A stretch of DNA of 48,489 nucleotides from positions 1-48,489 of the IMG/VR virus record IMGVR_UViG_3300025168_000012; one strand, given 5' to 3'. The number at the start of each line of letters is the position of its first letter. The stretch's first letter is position 1. Both the position numbers and the translations under genes were made by a program. The notes below the pieces were generated by a model, which did not search any database, was not told the DNA's origin, and was given only the letters and a program-made list of their open reading frames with translations. Shown here piece by piece: positions 34,408-43,118 of this stretch. The stretch is from a virus.

Positions 34408-36285
34408 CTACCCCTCGCAAGCCAAACACTCTACATCAGAAAGATTAATTCTGGGTATCTTGACGTTTACATTCTCCGTATTTCTTGCTGCGTCAGACCT
34501 CAAATAGTAAAGAGATTTTAAGTTTTTTGCCCCCGCCCAGTGCACATCGTTTACATACTGCAAAAACTCGTTGTGAATTTCTTGTGGTTCTGTAGCCTTT
34601 GGTGGTGCAAAGAATAGATTTACGCTTTGACTTTGACAAACATACTTCTGTCTATGGTGTGCATGTTCTATAACCCATATCTGATTTATCTCAGGAGCAG
34701 TTTTAAATATTTCTTTTTCCTCGTCACTCAAGAAATTCAAGTGCTGAACGGACCCTTGCTCCGCAGCAATATTCTTCCAAACTTCTTCTGTATTTTTCTT
34801 TTTAGATTTTAAAAGTTTTTCTAAAAACCGATTGACAACCTTGTACGAACCCGTCAGAGTTTTGTGCGTATACACATTAGCCCTCGATGGCTCAATACTA
34901 GGACTTGTTCCATCACATATAATGCTAGAACTAGCGTTAGGGGCAATAGCAAGAAGATGAGCATTCCTCCTGCCGCTACCAACCATGTCAGGTGCTTCGC
35001 CGCGTTCGCCGCCCAATCGCAGACTAGCTTCTTCAGCCCTACTCTTGAGTAATCCGAAAGCTCTGTGGTTAAATGAACTGGCATACATACTTTCGAAAGG
35101 AATGTTATGAGACTGGAGGTAGCTGTGAAACCCCATCGCGCCAAGGCCGATTGAGCGTTCTCTATAGGCTGAATAAGCTGCTTTTCTGTAACCATGTTTA
35201 CTCTCCTTGATGTAGTTTTTAAACCGAACTGGTCCTGCTCTATAAGAACCAAGCTCGTCTGTATGAACCGCGCTGTCGATAAAATGCTGCAATACATTAT
35301 CTAGCATTGTAATCAAGTCTTCAATGAAAAGCTCGTCTTCACTCCACTCATCAAACTTTTCTAGATTCACACTTGATAGACAACACACGGCTGTTCTATC
35401 TTCGTTTGTAGGTAAAGTTATTTCACTGCATAGATTACTCTGCTTTATTTCTAGCCCAAGTTCTCTTTGTTCTTTCGGAAGAGCGTCATTACAGTTATCT
35501 ACATTAATAATATAGGGTTCTCCTGTCTCCGCACGAGTATGAATAATTTGCCACCACAAATCTCTGGCGCTTACACTCTTGACAGCTTCCTTGGATTTAG
35601 GGTCTATCAATCTCCAATCTTCATCTTTCTTTACTGAATTTAAAAACTCATTTGTGATGTTAACAGCGTTATGTATGTTTAAACATTTACGATTCAAATC
35701 CCCGCCAGTCGTTTTCCGCATGGCGATGAACTCTTCTATCTCGGGGTGGTGAATATCCATATAAGCTGCGTAGCTACCTCTACGAGTAACTCCCTGGTTG
35801 AACGCCAGCATTTGAGAGTCTACGACGTGCATGAAAGGGATAGAACCAGTAGATTTACTACCACTAGAAGTCCCAGTACCGTTACTCCTAACATCACCCC
35901 AATACCCCCCGATACCTCCACCTGCGCTTGCCAACCAAATGTTTTCATCATAATGGTCAGATAAACCAATCCTCGAATCAGGCACATAGTTAAGAAAACA
36001 ACTAATGGGAAGACCGCGAGAGGTTCCCCCGTTACTAAGTATAGGGGTGCTAAACATAAACCAGCAATCACTTGAGTATTTATAAAGTCGCTGTGCAAGG
36101 CTGAAGTCAGTAGTTCCTTGATACGTTGCCCCAAATATCGAAGCCCTAGCAAAAGCTTGTTGAGCATACTCTTCACTCTCCCAGAAGTATCTGTCTCTTA
36201 GTGTGTCTTGTGAGAATTGATTTAAGTCATTCTCTTTACTGAGGTCTATCTGAATCCCCAGATATTCTTGTGTTTTCAAGGTCAT
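34408..36285 (-). CDS. nrdA: Ribonucleotide reductase alpha subunit (class I)
   Basis: 625 aa. It catalyses reduction of ribonucleotides, with the radical coming from NrdB. Cys96 in PISCFLNY pairs with Cys301 in TAVCCLSSVNL as the redox pair; Asn284, Cys286 and Glu288 in SNLCSE are the active site; the C-terminal CLACEG (Cys620, Cys623) is the thiol relay to thioredoxin or glutaredoxin. It is shorter than E. coli NrdA (761 aa), mainly by lacking the N-terminal ATP-cone. It therefore probably escapes dATP feedback inhibition, as expected for a phage that consumes dNTP quickly. Confidence 0.97.
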   Translation of the reverse strand: MTLKTQEYLGIQIDLSKENDLNQFSQDTLRDRYFWESEEYAQQAFARASIFGATYQGTTDFSLAQRLYKYSSDCWFMFSTPILSNGGTSRGLPISCFLNYVPDSRIGLSDHYDENIWLASAGGGIGGYWGDVRSNGTGTSSGSKSTGSIPFMHVVDSQMLAFNQGVTRRGSYAAYMDIHHPEIEEFIAMRKTTGGDLNRKCLNIHNAVNITNEFLNSVKKDEDWRLIDPKSKEAVKSVSARDLWWQIIHTRAETGEPYIINVDNCNDALPKEQRELGLEIKQSNLCSEITLPTNEDRTAVCCLSSVNLEKFDEWSEDELFIEDLITMLDNVLQHFIDSAVHTDELGSYRAGPVRFKNYIKESKHGYRKAAYSAYRERSIGLGAMGFHSYLQSHNIPFESMYASSFNHRAFGLLKSRAEEASLRLGGERGEAPDMVGSGRRNAHLLAIAPNASSSIICDGTSPSIEPSRANVYTHKTLTGSYKVVNRFLEKLLKSKKKNTEEVWKNIAAEQGSVQHLNFLSDEEKEIFKTAPEINQIWVIEHAHHRQKYVCQSQSVNLFFAPPKATEPQEIHNEFLQYVNDVHWAGAKNLKSLYYLRSDAARNTENVNVKIPRINLSDVECLACEG

Positions 36286-36388
36286 GTTCGTGTTCCTTTT
36301 TATCCTTTACGTAACGCTTAGATTTCTGTCTGTTCTTCGCGGTTTTGCTGCGATTAAATCGAGCCGTTCTTTCCGCTTTTCTGTCCAC
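36236..36388 (-). CDS. Possible overlapping basic protein between DUF3310 and nrdA, 50 aa
   Basis: A GTG at 36388 has GGGGAG seven bases upstream, the right spacing. The frame runs 50 codons, overlapping the end of the DUF3310 gene by 35 bases and the start of nrdA by 50. The product is Lys/Arg-rich (ERTARFNRSKTAKNRQKSKR) with an acidic end. It fills the 68-base gap that would otherwise be empty. The good ribosome binding site argues for a gene; the heavy overlap leaves doubt. Confidence 0.45.
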   Translation of the reverse strand: MDRKAERTARFNRSKTAKNRQKSKRYVKDKKEHEHDLENTRISGDSDRPQ

Positions 36389-36743
36389 CTTCAAACTCCC
36401 CTGTTTTCGTGTAGGAATTAAATAGTTTTTGCTCGTACCAAGAAGCCTTTGATAAATCGCTTACAGGATTATTCTTATAACGAAACCTCCATCTGTACTT
36501 TAGAGAGTTACCACGTAGGTACCCCACAAATTCTTCGGGGGTGAGCATAGCTTCTATTGCATCAATACATTCTATAGCTCCTTTATTATAATGAGATGGG
36601 TTGTTCACCTCATCGTTCTCAGGCGCTTTACCCGGAGATTTTAGAGAGTTAGGTTGTCTTTCTTCTATTTTGTTGGCCCATTTATACTCATCAAAATAAT
36701 CTGTCTCTGTAGGTGTTGTATCATCCAAATAGTTATTTCGCAT
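36354..36743 (-). CDS. DUF3310 family protein
   Basis: 129 aa from the ATG at 36743, chosen because AAGGAGG lies nine bases upstream; a longer frame from 36791 exists without such a site. The C-terminal half has the DUF3310 pattern: NPSHYNKGAIECIDAIEAML, then FVGYLRGNSLKYRWRFRYK and SWYEQKLF. These small phage proteins are often annotated as nucleotide-kinase-like, but their activity is not established. It lies between endonuclease I and the reductase genes. It ends 11 bases inside the previous gene. Confidence 0.8.
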   Translation of the reverse strand: MRNNYLDDTTPTETDYFDEYKWANKIEERQPNSLKSPGKAPENDEVNNPSHYNKGAIECIDAIEAMLTPEEFVGYLRGNSLKYRWRFRYKNNPVSDLSKASWYEQKLFNSYTKTGEFEGGQKSGKNGSI

Positions 36744-37230
36744 AGGTTTCTTCCTCCTTATCGAAGTCATGTTTTCGCTCATTAAATTCATCTGATTTTC
36801 TAGCTTTAATATCTACCCACTCATCAGGCAGTGTGTCCTCCGTGTACCATCTAAATTTATTAGCAGAAGCCCACTCGCCGTGAGTTCGTTTTGTCCCGTC
36901 TTTTCTCATTTTAGAATTTGGCATGGGGGAAGAAGGATTAGCGAATAAAAAAACTAGCTCCGTATTTTCTGGTAGGTTCTCTCGAATCCATTTGTACTTT
37001 GAATATTCTGCGAAGTCCCAAAACCTACCCTTTGATTCTAGCACAATTTTCTTACTGTGTAAAGTCCTAACGAAGTCAGGCTCATAAGAATGTTGAATTA
37101 CATACTTAATCTTGTCTGCGTGATGCTCCCAATCTTTTAGAATTGTATCGTGCAGTAGGTATTCCCAAATGCTGTCGTATCCTTCAACCTTTGTATGTCG
37201 TGGTCTTTTAACTCTTGATTTACGTTTCAA
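36733..37230 (-). CDS. T7-type endonuclease I (Holliday junction resolvase)
   Basis: 165 aa starting at TTG (37230). Conserved residues match T7 gp3 in spacing: Asp52 in YEPDFV, Glu65 and Lys67 in IVLESKGRF. The family cuts branched DNA, resolving junctions before packaging and breaking down host DNA. The N-terminus is basic, and the C-terminus is charged and helical. Its start shares TTGA with the stop of the preceding 54-aa gene. It lies among recombination and replication genes. Confidence 0.85.
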   Translation of the reverse strand: MKRKSRVKRPRHTKVEGYDSIWEYLLHDTILKDWEHHADKIKYVIQHSYEPDFVRTLHSKKIVLESKGRFWDFAEYSKYKWIRENLPENTELVFLFANPSSPMPNSKMRKDGTKRTHGEWASANKFRWYTEDTLPDEWVDIKARKSDEFNERKHDFDKEEETYAK

Positions 37231-37391
37231 TGAATTTCTCTTTCATACTTGGCTATAGTATTACCGATGGCATCGTATAAAAATATCAGTTCTTCTAAGT
37301 CTAACTTCTCTTGACGTAACTGCACGTTGGCCGCGTAAGCAATGATTACATGCTCAACTGGTCGTTCATTTTTTGTTTCTTCAGAAGCCAT
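37227..37391 (-). CDS. Small acidic helical protein, 54 aa
   Basis: ATG at 37391 has GGAGG seven bases upstream. The frame is too short for a 60-codon cut-off but is well supported: its stop forms a TTGA overlap with the endonuclease I start. The product is helical (VQLRQEKLDLEELIFLYDAIG) with an acidic start. No family is recognised. It overlaps the end of the preceding 101-aa gene by 46 bases. Confidence 0.7.
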   Translation of the reverse strand: MASEETKNERPVEHVIIAYAANVQLRQEKLDLEELIFLYDAIGNTIAKYEREIH

Positions 37392-37651
37392 TGTAAATCC
37401 TCCATTTTAATTTTATCCAGGGACATTCCTTTTTTGACTAACTTTTTAATGTTCTGTGTAGCCCAACGGAAAGTATAAAAGGATAGATAATAAGTTTTTT
37501 TCATTTGCATATAACAGTCTTTGGGCAAGAAGCTTTTAAAGTTTTCTTTTGTTATTCGGTTAGCCTCATCTTCTTCCACAATACTTTTCAGCCACTCAAT
37601 TAAAAGACTACTTGCCCTTTCGTTTATTCTTTTTGTGACCTTCTTTTTCAT
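37346..37651 (-). CDS. Hypothetical basic helical protein, 101 aa
   Basis: The ATG overlaps the stop of the nuclease upstream (GCATGA), indicating coupling. The product is basic and helical; the middle (residues of about 45-72, YMQMKKTYYLSFYTFRWATQN) is rich in Tyr and Lys, and the end (about 70-95) is Lys-rich. It may bind nucleic acid. It is part of the replication/recombination block. No family is recognised with certainty. Confidence 0.65.
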   Translation of the reverse strand: MKKKVTKRINERASSLLIEWLKSIVEEDEANRITKENFKSFLPKDCYMQMKKTYYLSFYTFRWATQNIKKLVKKGMSLDKIKMEDLQWLLKKQKMNDQLSM

Positions 37652-38505
37652 GCGGCGATTTCTTCAACTTTAGGAACTGTTTTTACTTTCGTTAAGTATT
37701 CAATACCCTTAGCATACTTAAACATGCGAAGACCCTCACCATCATTGACATCTTTGTGACACTCTATTTTAAAACTACAATATACACAACCCATTGGTAA
37801 TTTCATGTTACCTTTTGTTCCTGCTGGTACAGGCGCGTAGCATTTTTCTGGAGGCTTTCCCATGTTAAAAACTAACTTCATTAATTTACTAATGAGCGAC
37901 TCCACATTTGGTTTCTCTAGGTCTTCTGGTTGAAACAATGTAAGCTCTCCTGACTCTTTATTAATAACTAAGAAGCCGCCGTTCTCTGTTCCTTCAGCCT
38001 TCTCGTATCCCGCAAGCTGGCTCAGATAACCGAAGGGGTCATCCTCTCTAAGCTTACCATTTTTAAACTTCCTAAACGCAAAACCAGAGGCTGTTTTTAT
38101 ATCTATTACCTCGCCGTCAATCTTACAATCCATATGACCCTTGACACCGCTGACAACAACTTCCTTTTGCTGGTCCGTTACGGTATGCCCAGAAAGCTTC
38201 ACTAAAAAAATTAAAACTTCCTCCAGTAGATGCCCATACAAAAATTTTATAGAGGTGGAAGCGTCCACCGTCGAGCTAGAGTCAGCATGTTTATTCGCAT
38301 AGTACAGTTGTCTACTCGGTTTACCGATGTTCGACATTCGGAGTGTGAAGCCGCTTCTATTTCTTGGAGTAGCCCAAGATACTACCGCATTCTTTATTCC
38401 TTCCATCAAGGAATCTAAAAGTTCCTGCGGAATTTGTTCCTCACCTGTGTTTAATTTAGATACAGATGTATACATATCATCAACTAGGGTCGTCAGGTTT
38501 TTCAT
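37648..38505 (-). CDS. Cas4/RecB-like PD-(D/E)XK nuclease with four cysteines
   Basis: 285 aa from the ATG at 38505, chosen for AGGAG seven bases upstream; a longer frame from 38532 has no such site. Catalytic pattern: His92, Asp126 in GHMDCK, Asp135 and Lys137 in VIDIKT, and the following YLSQLAGY with its Gln. C-terminal Cys222, 240, 243 and 249 (CVYCSFKIEC) resemble the Fe-S cluster of Cas4 and AddB nucleases. The likely role is 5-prime or strand-resecting exonuclease in recombination. The cluster is inferred from spacing. A phage-encoded Fe-S carrier is at 30247-30576. Confidence 0.85.
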   Translation of the reverse strand: MKNLTTLVDDMYTSVSKLNTGEEQIPQELLDSLMEGIKNAVVSWATPRNRSGFTLRMSNIGKPSRQLYYANKHADSSSTVDASTSIKFLYGHLLEEVLIFLVKLSGHTVTDQQKEVVVSGVKGHMDCKIDGEVIDIKTASGFAFRKFKNGKLREDDPFGYLSQLAGYEKAEGTENGGFLVINKESGELTLFQPEDLEKPNVESLISKLMKLVFNMGKPPEKCYAPVPAGTKGNMKLPMGCVYCSFKIECHKDVNDGEGLRMFKYAKGIEYLTKVKTVPKVEEIAA

Positions 38506-38506
38506 A

Positions 38507-38935
38507 TTAGGTCTCCTGTTCTGCACTATCAAGATTATTCTTAAATGCTTTTATAACATCACTTGAAAAAAGTTTTTGTAGATTAACAAGGAACATCCGA
38601 CTCGCGTTGTTGTCCCCTCCCGATACAGTTTTAAAAGTATCTAAGTCATTCACAATTTTCTTGAGCATCTTGGTATCAAAAACTAAAGTACAAAACTCTG
38701 CGTCACCAACACAAAGATTGTGAAACCAGTAGTCTGATTCGGTAGCTTTAATGCCTGAAGGTTTCCCGTAACTTTCGTACTCAATACAAATGTTACCCGT
38801 CTTCATCCACATATCTCTTTCAGATTTAACCTCTATTTTTTTATTCTCAAGCATGTCTCGTATCTTATCTTCTCGTATCTCTCCGTACTGTAAGTCTAAG
38901 TCAAACTTTTTTCTGTCTGCTTTAATGGGTTTCAC
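38507..38935 (-). CDS. PD-(D/E)XK nuclease-like protein, 142 aa
   Basis: IEVKSERDMW (Glu35, Lys37) followed by NICIEYESYGKPSGI is the core pattern of a small PD-(D/E)XK nuclease family found beside phage replication genes. The acidic residues before it (about 14-22) may complete the site. The C-terminal part is helical. It starts inside the end of the DNA polymerase gene (14-base overlap) and ends one base before the next start, so the three are probably coexpressed. Structure-specific DNA cleavage is the likely activity. Confidence 0.7.
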   Translation of the reverse strand: MKPIKADRKKFDLDLQYGEIREDKIRDMLENKKIEVKSERDMWMKTGNICIEYESYGKPSGIKATESDYWFHNLCVGDAEFCTLVFDTKMLKKIVNDLDTFKTVSGGDNNASRMFLVNLQKLFSSDVIKAFKNNLDSAEQET

Positions 38936-40670
38936 TCCAGTTTTCTCCTACTTTATATTCGGCGTCCAAAGGACAGTTAAGTTTATAGTAATCACCAGCT
39001 TGTCGTATTGCACTTACAGCCATCTCTCCAAGTCTATCAACATCTTCATGCCAGGTTTCTATCTGCCATTCATCGTGTACGTTTGCTACGATACGAGCAT
39101 CAACTACATTTTCTGAAAGCATCTTGTTCAGTATAATTAATCCTCGTTTCATAACGATGGCTCCCGCTCCTTGCAGCAATGAATTTAATGCAGCATGGGA
39201 ACTACGAATAAAAATCTTACGCCCGTCTAACGCTTTGATGTATTCGTTTTGTTCAGCTTCTCCTGTAATACGATGTCTAAGAGACTTAAGTGTTGGGAAA
39301 TTATCAAGAAAAGATTGCTTAATTCGTTTACCTGTTTTTTTGTTTCCTCCAACCACGCTTCCAATTTTAGCATCTCCAGCTCCGTAAAGGAAGGCGTAGA
39401 TGAAAGTCTTAGCCTGATTTCTTGATTCAAGTCCCGCCCTAGCTTGATTAGCTGTGTGGATATCTCCGTTGAGAATTTCATCTATAAACTCCTTATCATT
39501 TAAGTAGTGTGCAAGCATTCTAAGCTCTAGACCACTCGCATCCACGCCTACTAGCTTATACCCTCTTGGCACTACCCAGCAAGCTCGACACTCTTTACCA
39601 TAAGGTGAGTTAACACTAGGTACCTGCGCTAAGTTAGGGTCGCGATGGGCCATTCTTCCAGTGATTGTACCATTAGAAATTACTGAACCATGCACTCTGT
39701 CTCGCTTCAGAAAAGATAACCAAGACTGTACTTGAGCTATACGTTTTTGTAACATTAAGTATCGAGCTATAATTACTGCCTCTGGAATATCCTTTACTAT
39801 CGATAAGACTGTTTCATCAATTTTAGGGTGACCAGTTGGTGTGAAATACTTAGGCTTCCAGCCAAACTCTTGTAGGTACTGCCCTATCTGCTGGCGTGAA
39901 CCTAAATTAAAAGGTTCTTCAGTAATTCTAGTTAAACCACTAGACCCTTTAGACAGAAGAGTGTATTCTTCTTCCGTTAACCGGGCTTGATTACCCTGTG
40001 CATCGACACCTAGTCTACTCAGAATACCTTGCTTTGTATGCTGAGCTTTCAGCGTCCTCTCTATTATTCTAGGTTTAAAAGTTTTATGTACCTCCTCCTT
40101 AGCATTCACCAGCTCATATTTAAAATGAACTAGTAACTTCTGTGCAGCTTCTTGATTGAGCATGAACCCAGAATCTCGTTGCTTACAGGTTATTTTGTAA
40201 GTCTCTGTTTCAAGATTAACACTCTCGGATGTGAACCCTTTGCTTTCAATTTTCAAGGCTTGATAAACTTTATAATTTACAAAGACATCTTGAGCGCAAT
40301 ACTTCATCATGTCGTCGGAGTATTTATTGTAATCGTTGAACTCTATTTTCGGAAACCTTAACTGGTTACCCCACGCCCTTAGACCGTGTGATGCTCTAAT
40401 AGGATTAAATAATCTGGAGAGTACCAAAGTATCAATGATTTTTTTACTCATGAGGTCAACACCACAAAGTCTCTTGATGACAGGTATATCAAATCCAATT
40501 ATGTTATGTCCGATAAGTTTGTCAGAACTTTGAAGAAGCTCGATGCCTTCTTCTATTTTGTTTGGTGGAAAATTTAATTGTTCCTTTGTATCAATATTTA
40601 ATATAGATATACAATATATTTTAGTCGGTTGTAATCCATTTGTTTCAATATCAAAGACTAAAGATTTCAC
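38922..40670 (-). CDS. polA: Family A DNA polymerase with proofreading domain
   Basis: 582 aa, starting at GTG with a GTGA overlap to the helicase stop. N-terminal 3-5 exonuclease: Asp7 and Glu9 in FDIET, GHNIIGFD (54-61), Tyr124 to Asp128 in YCAQD. Polymerase motifs: A with Asp377 to Glu382 in GVDASGLELR; B with Arg417, Lys421, Tyr425 and Tyr429-Gly430 in RNQAKTFIYAFLYG; C with HDE (532-534). Residue 425 aligns with E. coli Phe762 and is Tyr, as in T7. No 5-nuclease domain is present. It is shorter than T7 polymerase (704), and a T7-type thioredoxin loop is not obvious. Confidence 0.96.
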   Translation of the reverse strand: MKSLVFDIETNGLQPTKIYCISILNIDTKEQLNFPPNKIEEGIELLQSSDKLIGHNIIGFDIPVIKRLCGVDLMSKKIIDTLVLSRLFNPIRASHGLRAWGNQLRFPKIEFNDYNKYSDDMMKYCAQDVFVNYKVYQALKIESKGFTSESVNLETETYKITCKQRDSGFMLNQEAAQKLLVHFKYELVNAKEEVHKTFKPRIIERTLKAQHTKQGILSRLGVDAQGNQARLTEEEYTLLSKGSSGLTRITEEPFNLGSRQQIGQYLQEFGWKPKYFTPTGHPKIDETVLSIVKDIPEAVIIARYLMLQKRIAQVQSWLSFLKRDRVHGSVISNGTITGRMAHRDPNLAQVPSVNSPYGKECRACWVVPRGYKLVGVDASGLELRMLAHYLNDKEFIDEILNGDIHTANQARAGLESRNQAKTFIYAFLYGAGDAKIGSVVGGNKKTGKRIKQSFLDNFPTLKSLRHRITGEAEQNEYIKALDGRKIFIRSSHAALNSLLQGAGAIVMKRGLIILNKMLSENVVDARIVANVHDEWQIETWHEDVDRLGEMAVSAIRQAGDYYKLNCPLDAEYKVGENWSETH

Positions 40671-42325
40671 AGTAATACCTCTTCATCGTCGTCAGTTACA
40701 AAAGTTTCGTTCAGCCTCCCTGTTTCTTTGTCATAAACTAAATGTGTGGCTATGCCTACATCGCCAGTGTACCTAGATTTTAATACTCGCATGTGCGTTG
40801 TGTTAGCCTCCTGCGGGTCTTCTGATTGTTGGTCACGCTCTAATGCTATCACACAATCGGACAACTGTGCAATACTTTGTGACCCTCGTAGATGTGAAAG
40901 ACTGACAGAGATACCATTCTCGTGCCCTCTGTTACCTTCGACTCTACGTAAGTGGCTTACGAGTATCAAGCCTACACCTGTCTCCTCAACGATGCTACGA
41001 AGCTTTGTCATTATATTATCAATAGCTCTGCGCTCGTCACCTTCCACCATTGAGCTTACAAGCATATGAAGATGGTCTACGACTACCCACTTACATTCGC
41101 ACCCTATGATAAGAAACCTAAGCTTGCTGAATATCTCTTCGATGTCAGTAATTCCAAAATGACTATGAATCCATACGCGGTCCTTATTTTTACCGCTATA
41201 AATCTTATCGAAGATAGTATTTAATTGTTCTTCGTTGTAGGTTTCTCGAACTTGGTCAATGTAAAGTCGTGCGTTGGCTTCGATAGATAAAATACCATCC
41301 ACAGTCCTTCGCCAATCTTCTTCAAGCGCAATGATACCTACGTTATCTTCAGTGTGCGTAATTAACCAATGCTCTAGCTCTCTTGTAACACTTGACTTAC
41401 CTAATCCAGTGCCTCCCGTGAGCGTCACAAGCTCACCTCTTCGTAGACCATAAAGTTTATTGTTAAGCCCATCCCAAGGGTAGGGCACACTCTCTCGTTG
41501 CTCACGGCTATTAAAATTATCTTTCTGTTCTGAAATATTCAGAACTCCAGAAGGTGTGTATAGCTTCGAACTCCACCAAGCATCTATATAAGATTGCTTA
41601 TGTCCTGCCTTGAGCATTTCATTAGGGTCTTTGAAGTCGTCAGGCATCACAAGCAGTCTAGCTTTACCTGGTGTGAGTAACATCGCAACCTTTTTCGCAG
41701 CTTCCCTACCAGCCTTATCGTTATCAAAATTAATTACAACAGTATTATAGCCTTCAAGGAATTCTATCGAATGTTTAACATCCCTAGCTGCCCCTGCGGC
41801 TCCACTTTTAATACTCACTACAGGCCACTTTGAACCTAGTAGTTCGTAAGCAGCCATCGCATCACACTCACCCTCGACGAGCGTTATATATTTTCCAGAG
41901 TCTTTGAATATAGACTGACCGAATAGACCAGTGCCCTGTGAACTTCCTCGCCAAGAGAAATACTTACCTGTTTCTCTCACCTTGTAACTTGTAACTTCTG
42001 CTGCTACCGAGTAAGGATAAAAGTGTTTTACTATTTCTCCTTTGTCATTTGTAACTGCTTTGACGTTGTACTTCTTCGCTGTTTCTAGACTAATACCACG
42101 GTCAGTTAACTGTACGAAGCTGCCTTCAATTTCGTTGATTGAATTTGTTTGCTTCACTTTAAATTCTTCTACGTTGTTGTTGATTGAGTTACCTTCAGTT
42201 AGATTTGCGTAGTCACCAACTCTTTTATCACATGAAAAACAATAAGCACTACCGTCGTCGTTGATACTTGCCGCATCACTCGAACCGCAGAGTGGACACG
42301 GCTGATGGTATTTAACAAAGGCCAC
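40667..42325 (-). CDS. T7-type primase-helicase
   Basis: 552 aa starting at GTG behind AAGGAG. Zinc ribbon: Cys10, 13, 29 and 32 (CPLC, CFSC). TOPRIM primase: Glu151 in VEGECD, and Asp201 and Asp203 in NFDNDKAG. C-terminal RecA-like helicase: Walker A GGTGLGKS (304-311), the EED motif in IIALEEDW, Walker B VVVDHLH (about 414-420), and SHLRR. It lays RNA primers and unwinds DNA at the fork. All motifs are intact and the length is close to T7 gp4 (566). It follows the ssDNA-binding gene and overlaps the polymerase start. Confidence 0.97.
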   Translation of the reverse strand: MAFVKYHQPCPLCGSSDAASINDDGSAYCFSCDKRVGDYANLTEGNSINNNVEEFKVKQTNSINEIEGSFVQLTDRGISLETAKKYNVKAVTNDKGEIVKHFYPYSVAAEVTSYKVRETGKYFSWRGSSQGTGLFGQSIFKDSGKYITLVEGECDAMAAYELLGSKWPVVSIKSGAAGAARDVKHSIEFLEGYNTVVINFDNDKAGREAAKKVAMLLTPGKARLLVMPDDFKDPNEMLKAGHKQSYIDAWWSSKLYTPSGVLNISEQKDNFNSREQRESVPYPWDGLNNKLYGLRRGELVTLTGGTGLGKSSVTRELEHWLITHTEDNVGIIALEEDWRRTVDGILSIEANARLYIDQVRETYNEEQLNTIFDKIYSGKNKDRVWIHSHFGITDIEEIFSKLRFLIIGCECKWVVVDHLHMLVSSMVEGDERRAIDNIMTKLRSIVEETGVGLILVSHLRRVEGNRGHENGISVSLSHLRGSQSIAQLSDCVIALERDQQSEDPQEANTTHMRVLKSRYTGDVGIATHLVYDKETGRLNETFVTDDDEEVLL

Positions 42326-42409
42326 TTTGATTTCTCCTTTTTAAAAAAGAAACTAAAAGCAGTTTTTGGACTTGCTCAGGTCGTCGGTGCAGGTTAGTTA
42401 TTTTCTACC

Positions 42410-42658
42410 TCATGTATACATATCATCAACTTCAGCAGTATCTACTACTGCCATATCATCTGTGAGATGCTCTTTCAATTTACTATTGAAGGTAATGCTC
42501 GCTGCTTGTAGTATATCTACACGCCGCTTGCACGTCGCTATCTCCTGATTTATATCTACCATGTAACTTAAAAAAGTCTTACCATCGCTACTAAATTTAG
42601 TAGTATCGTACTTTACTCCTTCGTTTTCATAGGTAATTTTATTTATTTCCTTATTCAA
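42410..42658 (-). CDS. Small conserved-type protein after the ssDNA-binding gene, 82 aa
   Basis: It starts with TTG, overlapping the SSB stop as TTGA, behind a strong AGGAGGTGG. It is Asp/Lys-rich with a helical centre (YMVDINQEIATCKRRVDIL) and an acidic C-terminal end (VDTAEVDDMYT). The pattern YDTTKFSSDGKTFLSYMV is reminiscent of small phage proteins of unknown function found near replication genes. There is an 84-base gap with a weak stem-and-T-run before the primase-helicase. Confidence 0.6.
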   Translation of the reverse strand: MNKEINKITYENEGVKYDTTKFSSDGKTFLSYMVDINQEIATCKRRVDILQAASITFNSKLKEHLTDDMAVVDTAEVDDMYT

Positions 42659-43086
42659 AGTTCACCCACCTCCTCTTCATCATCTTCGATAATATCAAAC
42701 GAATCACTGGCTTGTGGTTCGTAAGGTACTAGTTTCACTACCTGTACAGCTAAAAGTTCCAAGCCCTTGAAGTCTTGACCATTTCGGTTCATTTCCCAAG
42801 CCCGTACTAATACCTTAACCTTAGAACCATTACCTACCAAACAATTCAGAGTATTTTTCTGAGCATCCACCAACTCAGGGGCTTCGCGAATCCTTCCATT
42901 CGGCCCGTTAACCTTACGATTGATAGTAATGGTAGGCCCATCAGATTTATCTTTAATTGTGTATCCTTCATCCTTAAGTTCTTGAGCCTTATCATCAGTC
43001 AGCACCACGTCGATGCAGTATTTTGGTTCAAACCTAGTATTAGGTTGTGTGATTGAAGCCCAATTTGCAATACCTTCTATCATCAT
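42655..43086 (-). CDS. Single-stranded DNA-binding protein, gp2.5-like
   Basis: 143 aa from the ATG at 43086. An AGGAG box is seven bases upstream and the promoter at 43119-43147 would start transcription near 43112, so the longer frame from 43128 can be ruled out. It has a beta-rich OB-like core (IEGIANWASITQP, YCIDVVLTDDKA, VKVLVRAWEMN) and a very acidic tail (FDIIEDDEEEVGEL), as in T7 gp2.5, whose tail binds the polymerase and helicase. It is the first gene of the replication operon, next to helicase and polymerase. Confidence 0.82.
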   Translation of the reverse strand: MMIEGIANWASITQPNTRFEPKYCIDVVLTDDKAQELKDEGYTIKDKSDGPTITINRKVNGPNGRIREAPELVDAQKNTLNCLVGNGSKVKVLVRAWEMNRNGQDFKGLELLAVQVVKLVPYEPQASDSFDIIEDDEEEVGEL

Positions 43087-43118
43087 TATGCGTCTCCTTT
43101 TTGTGAGTGAACCCCGAC

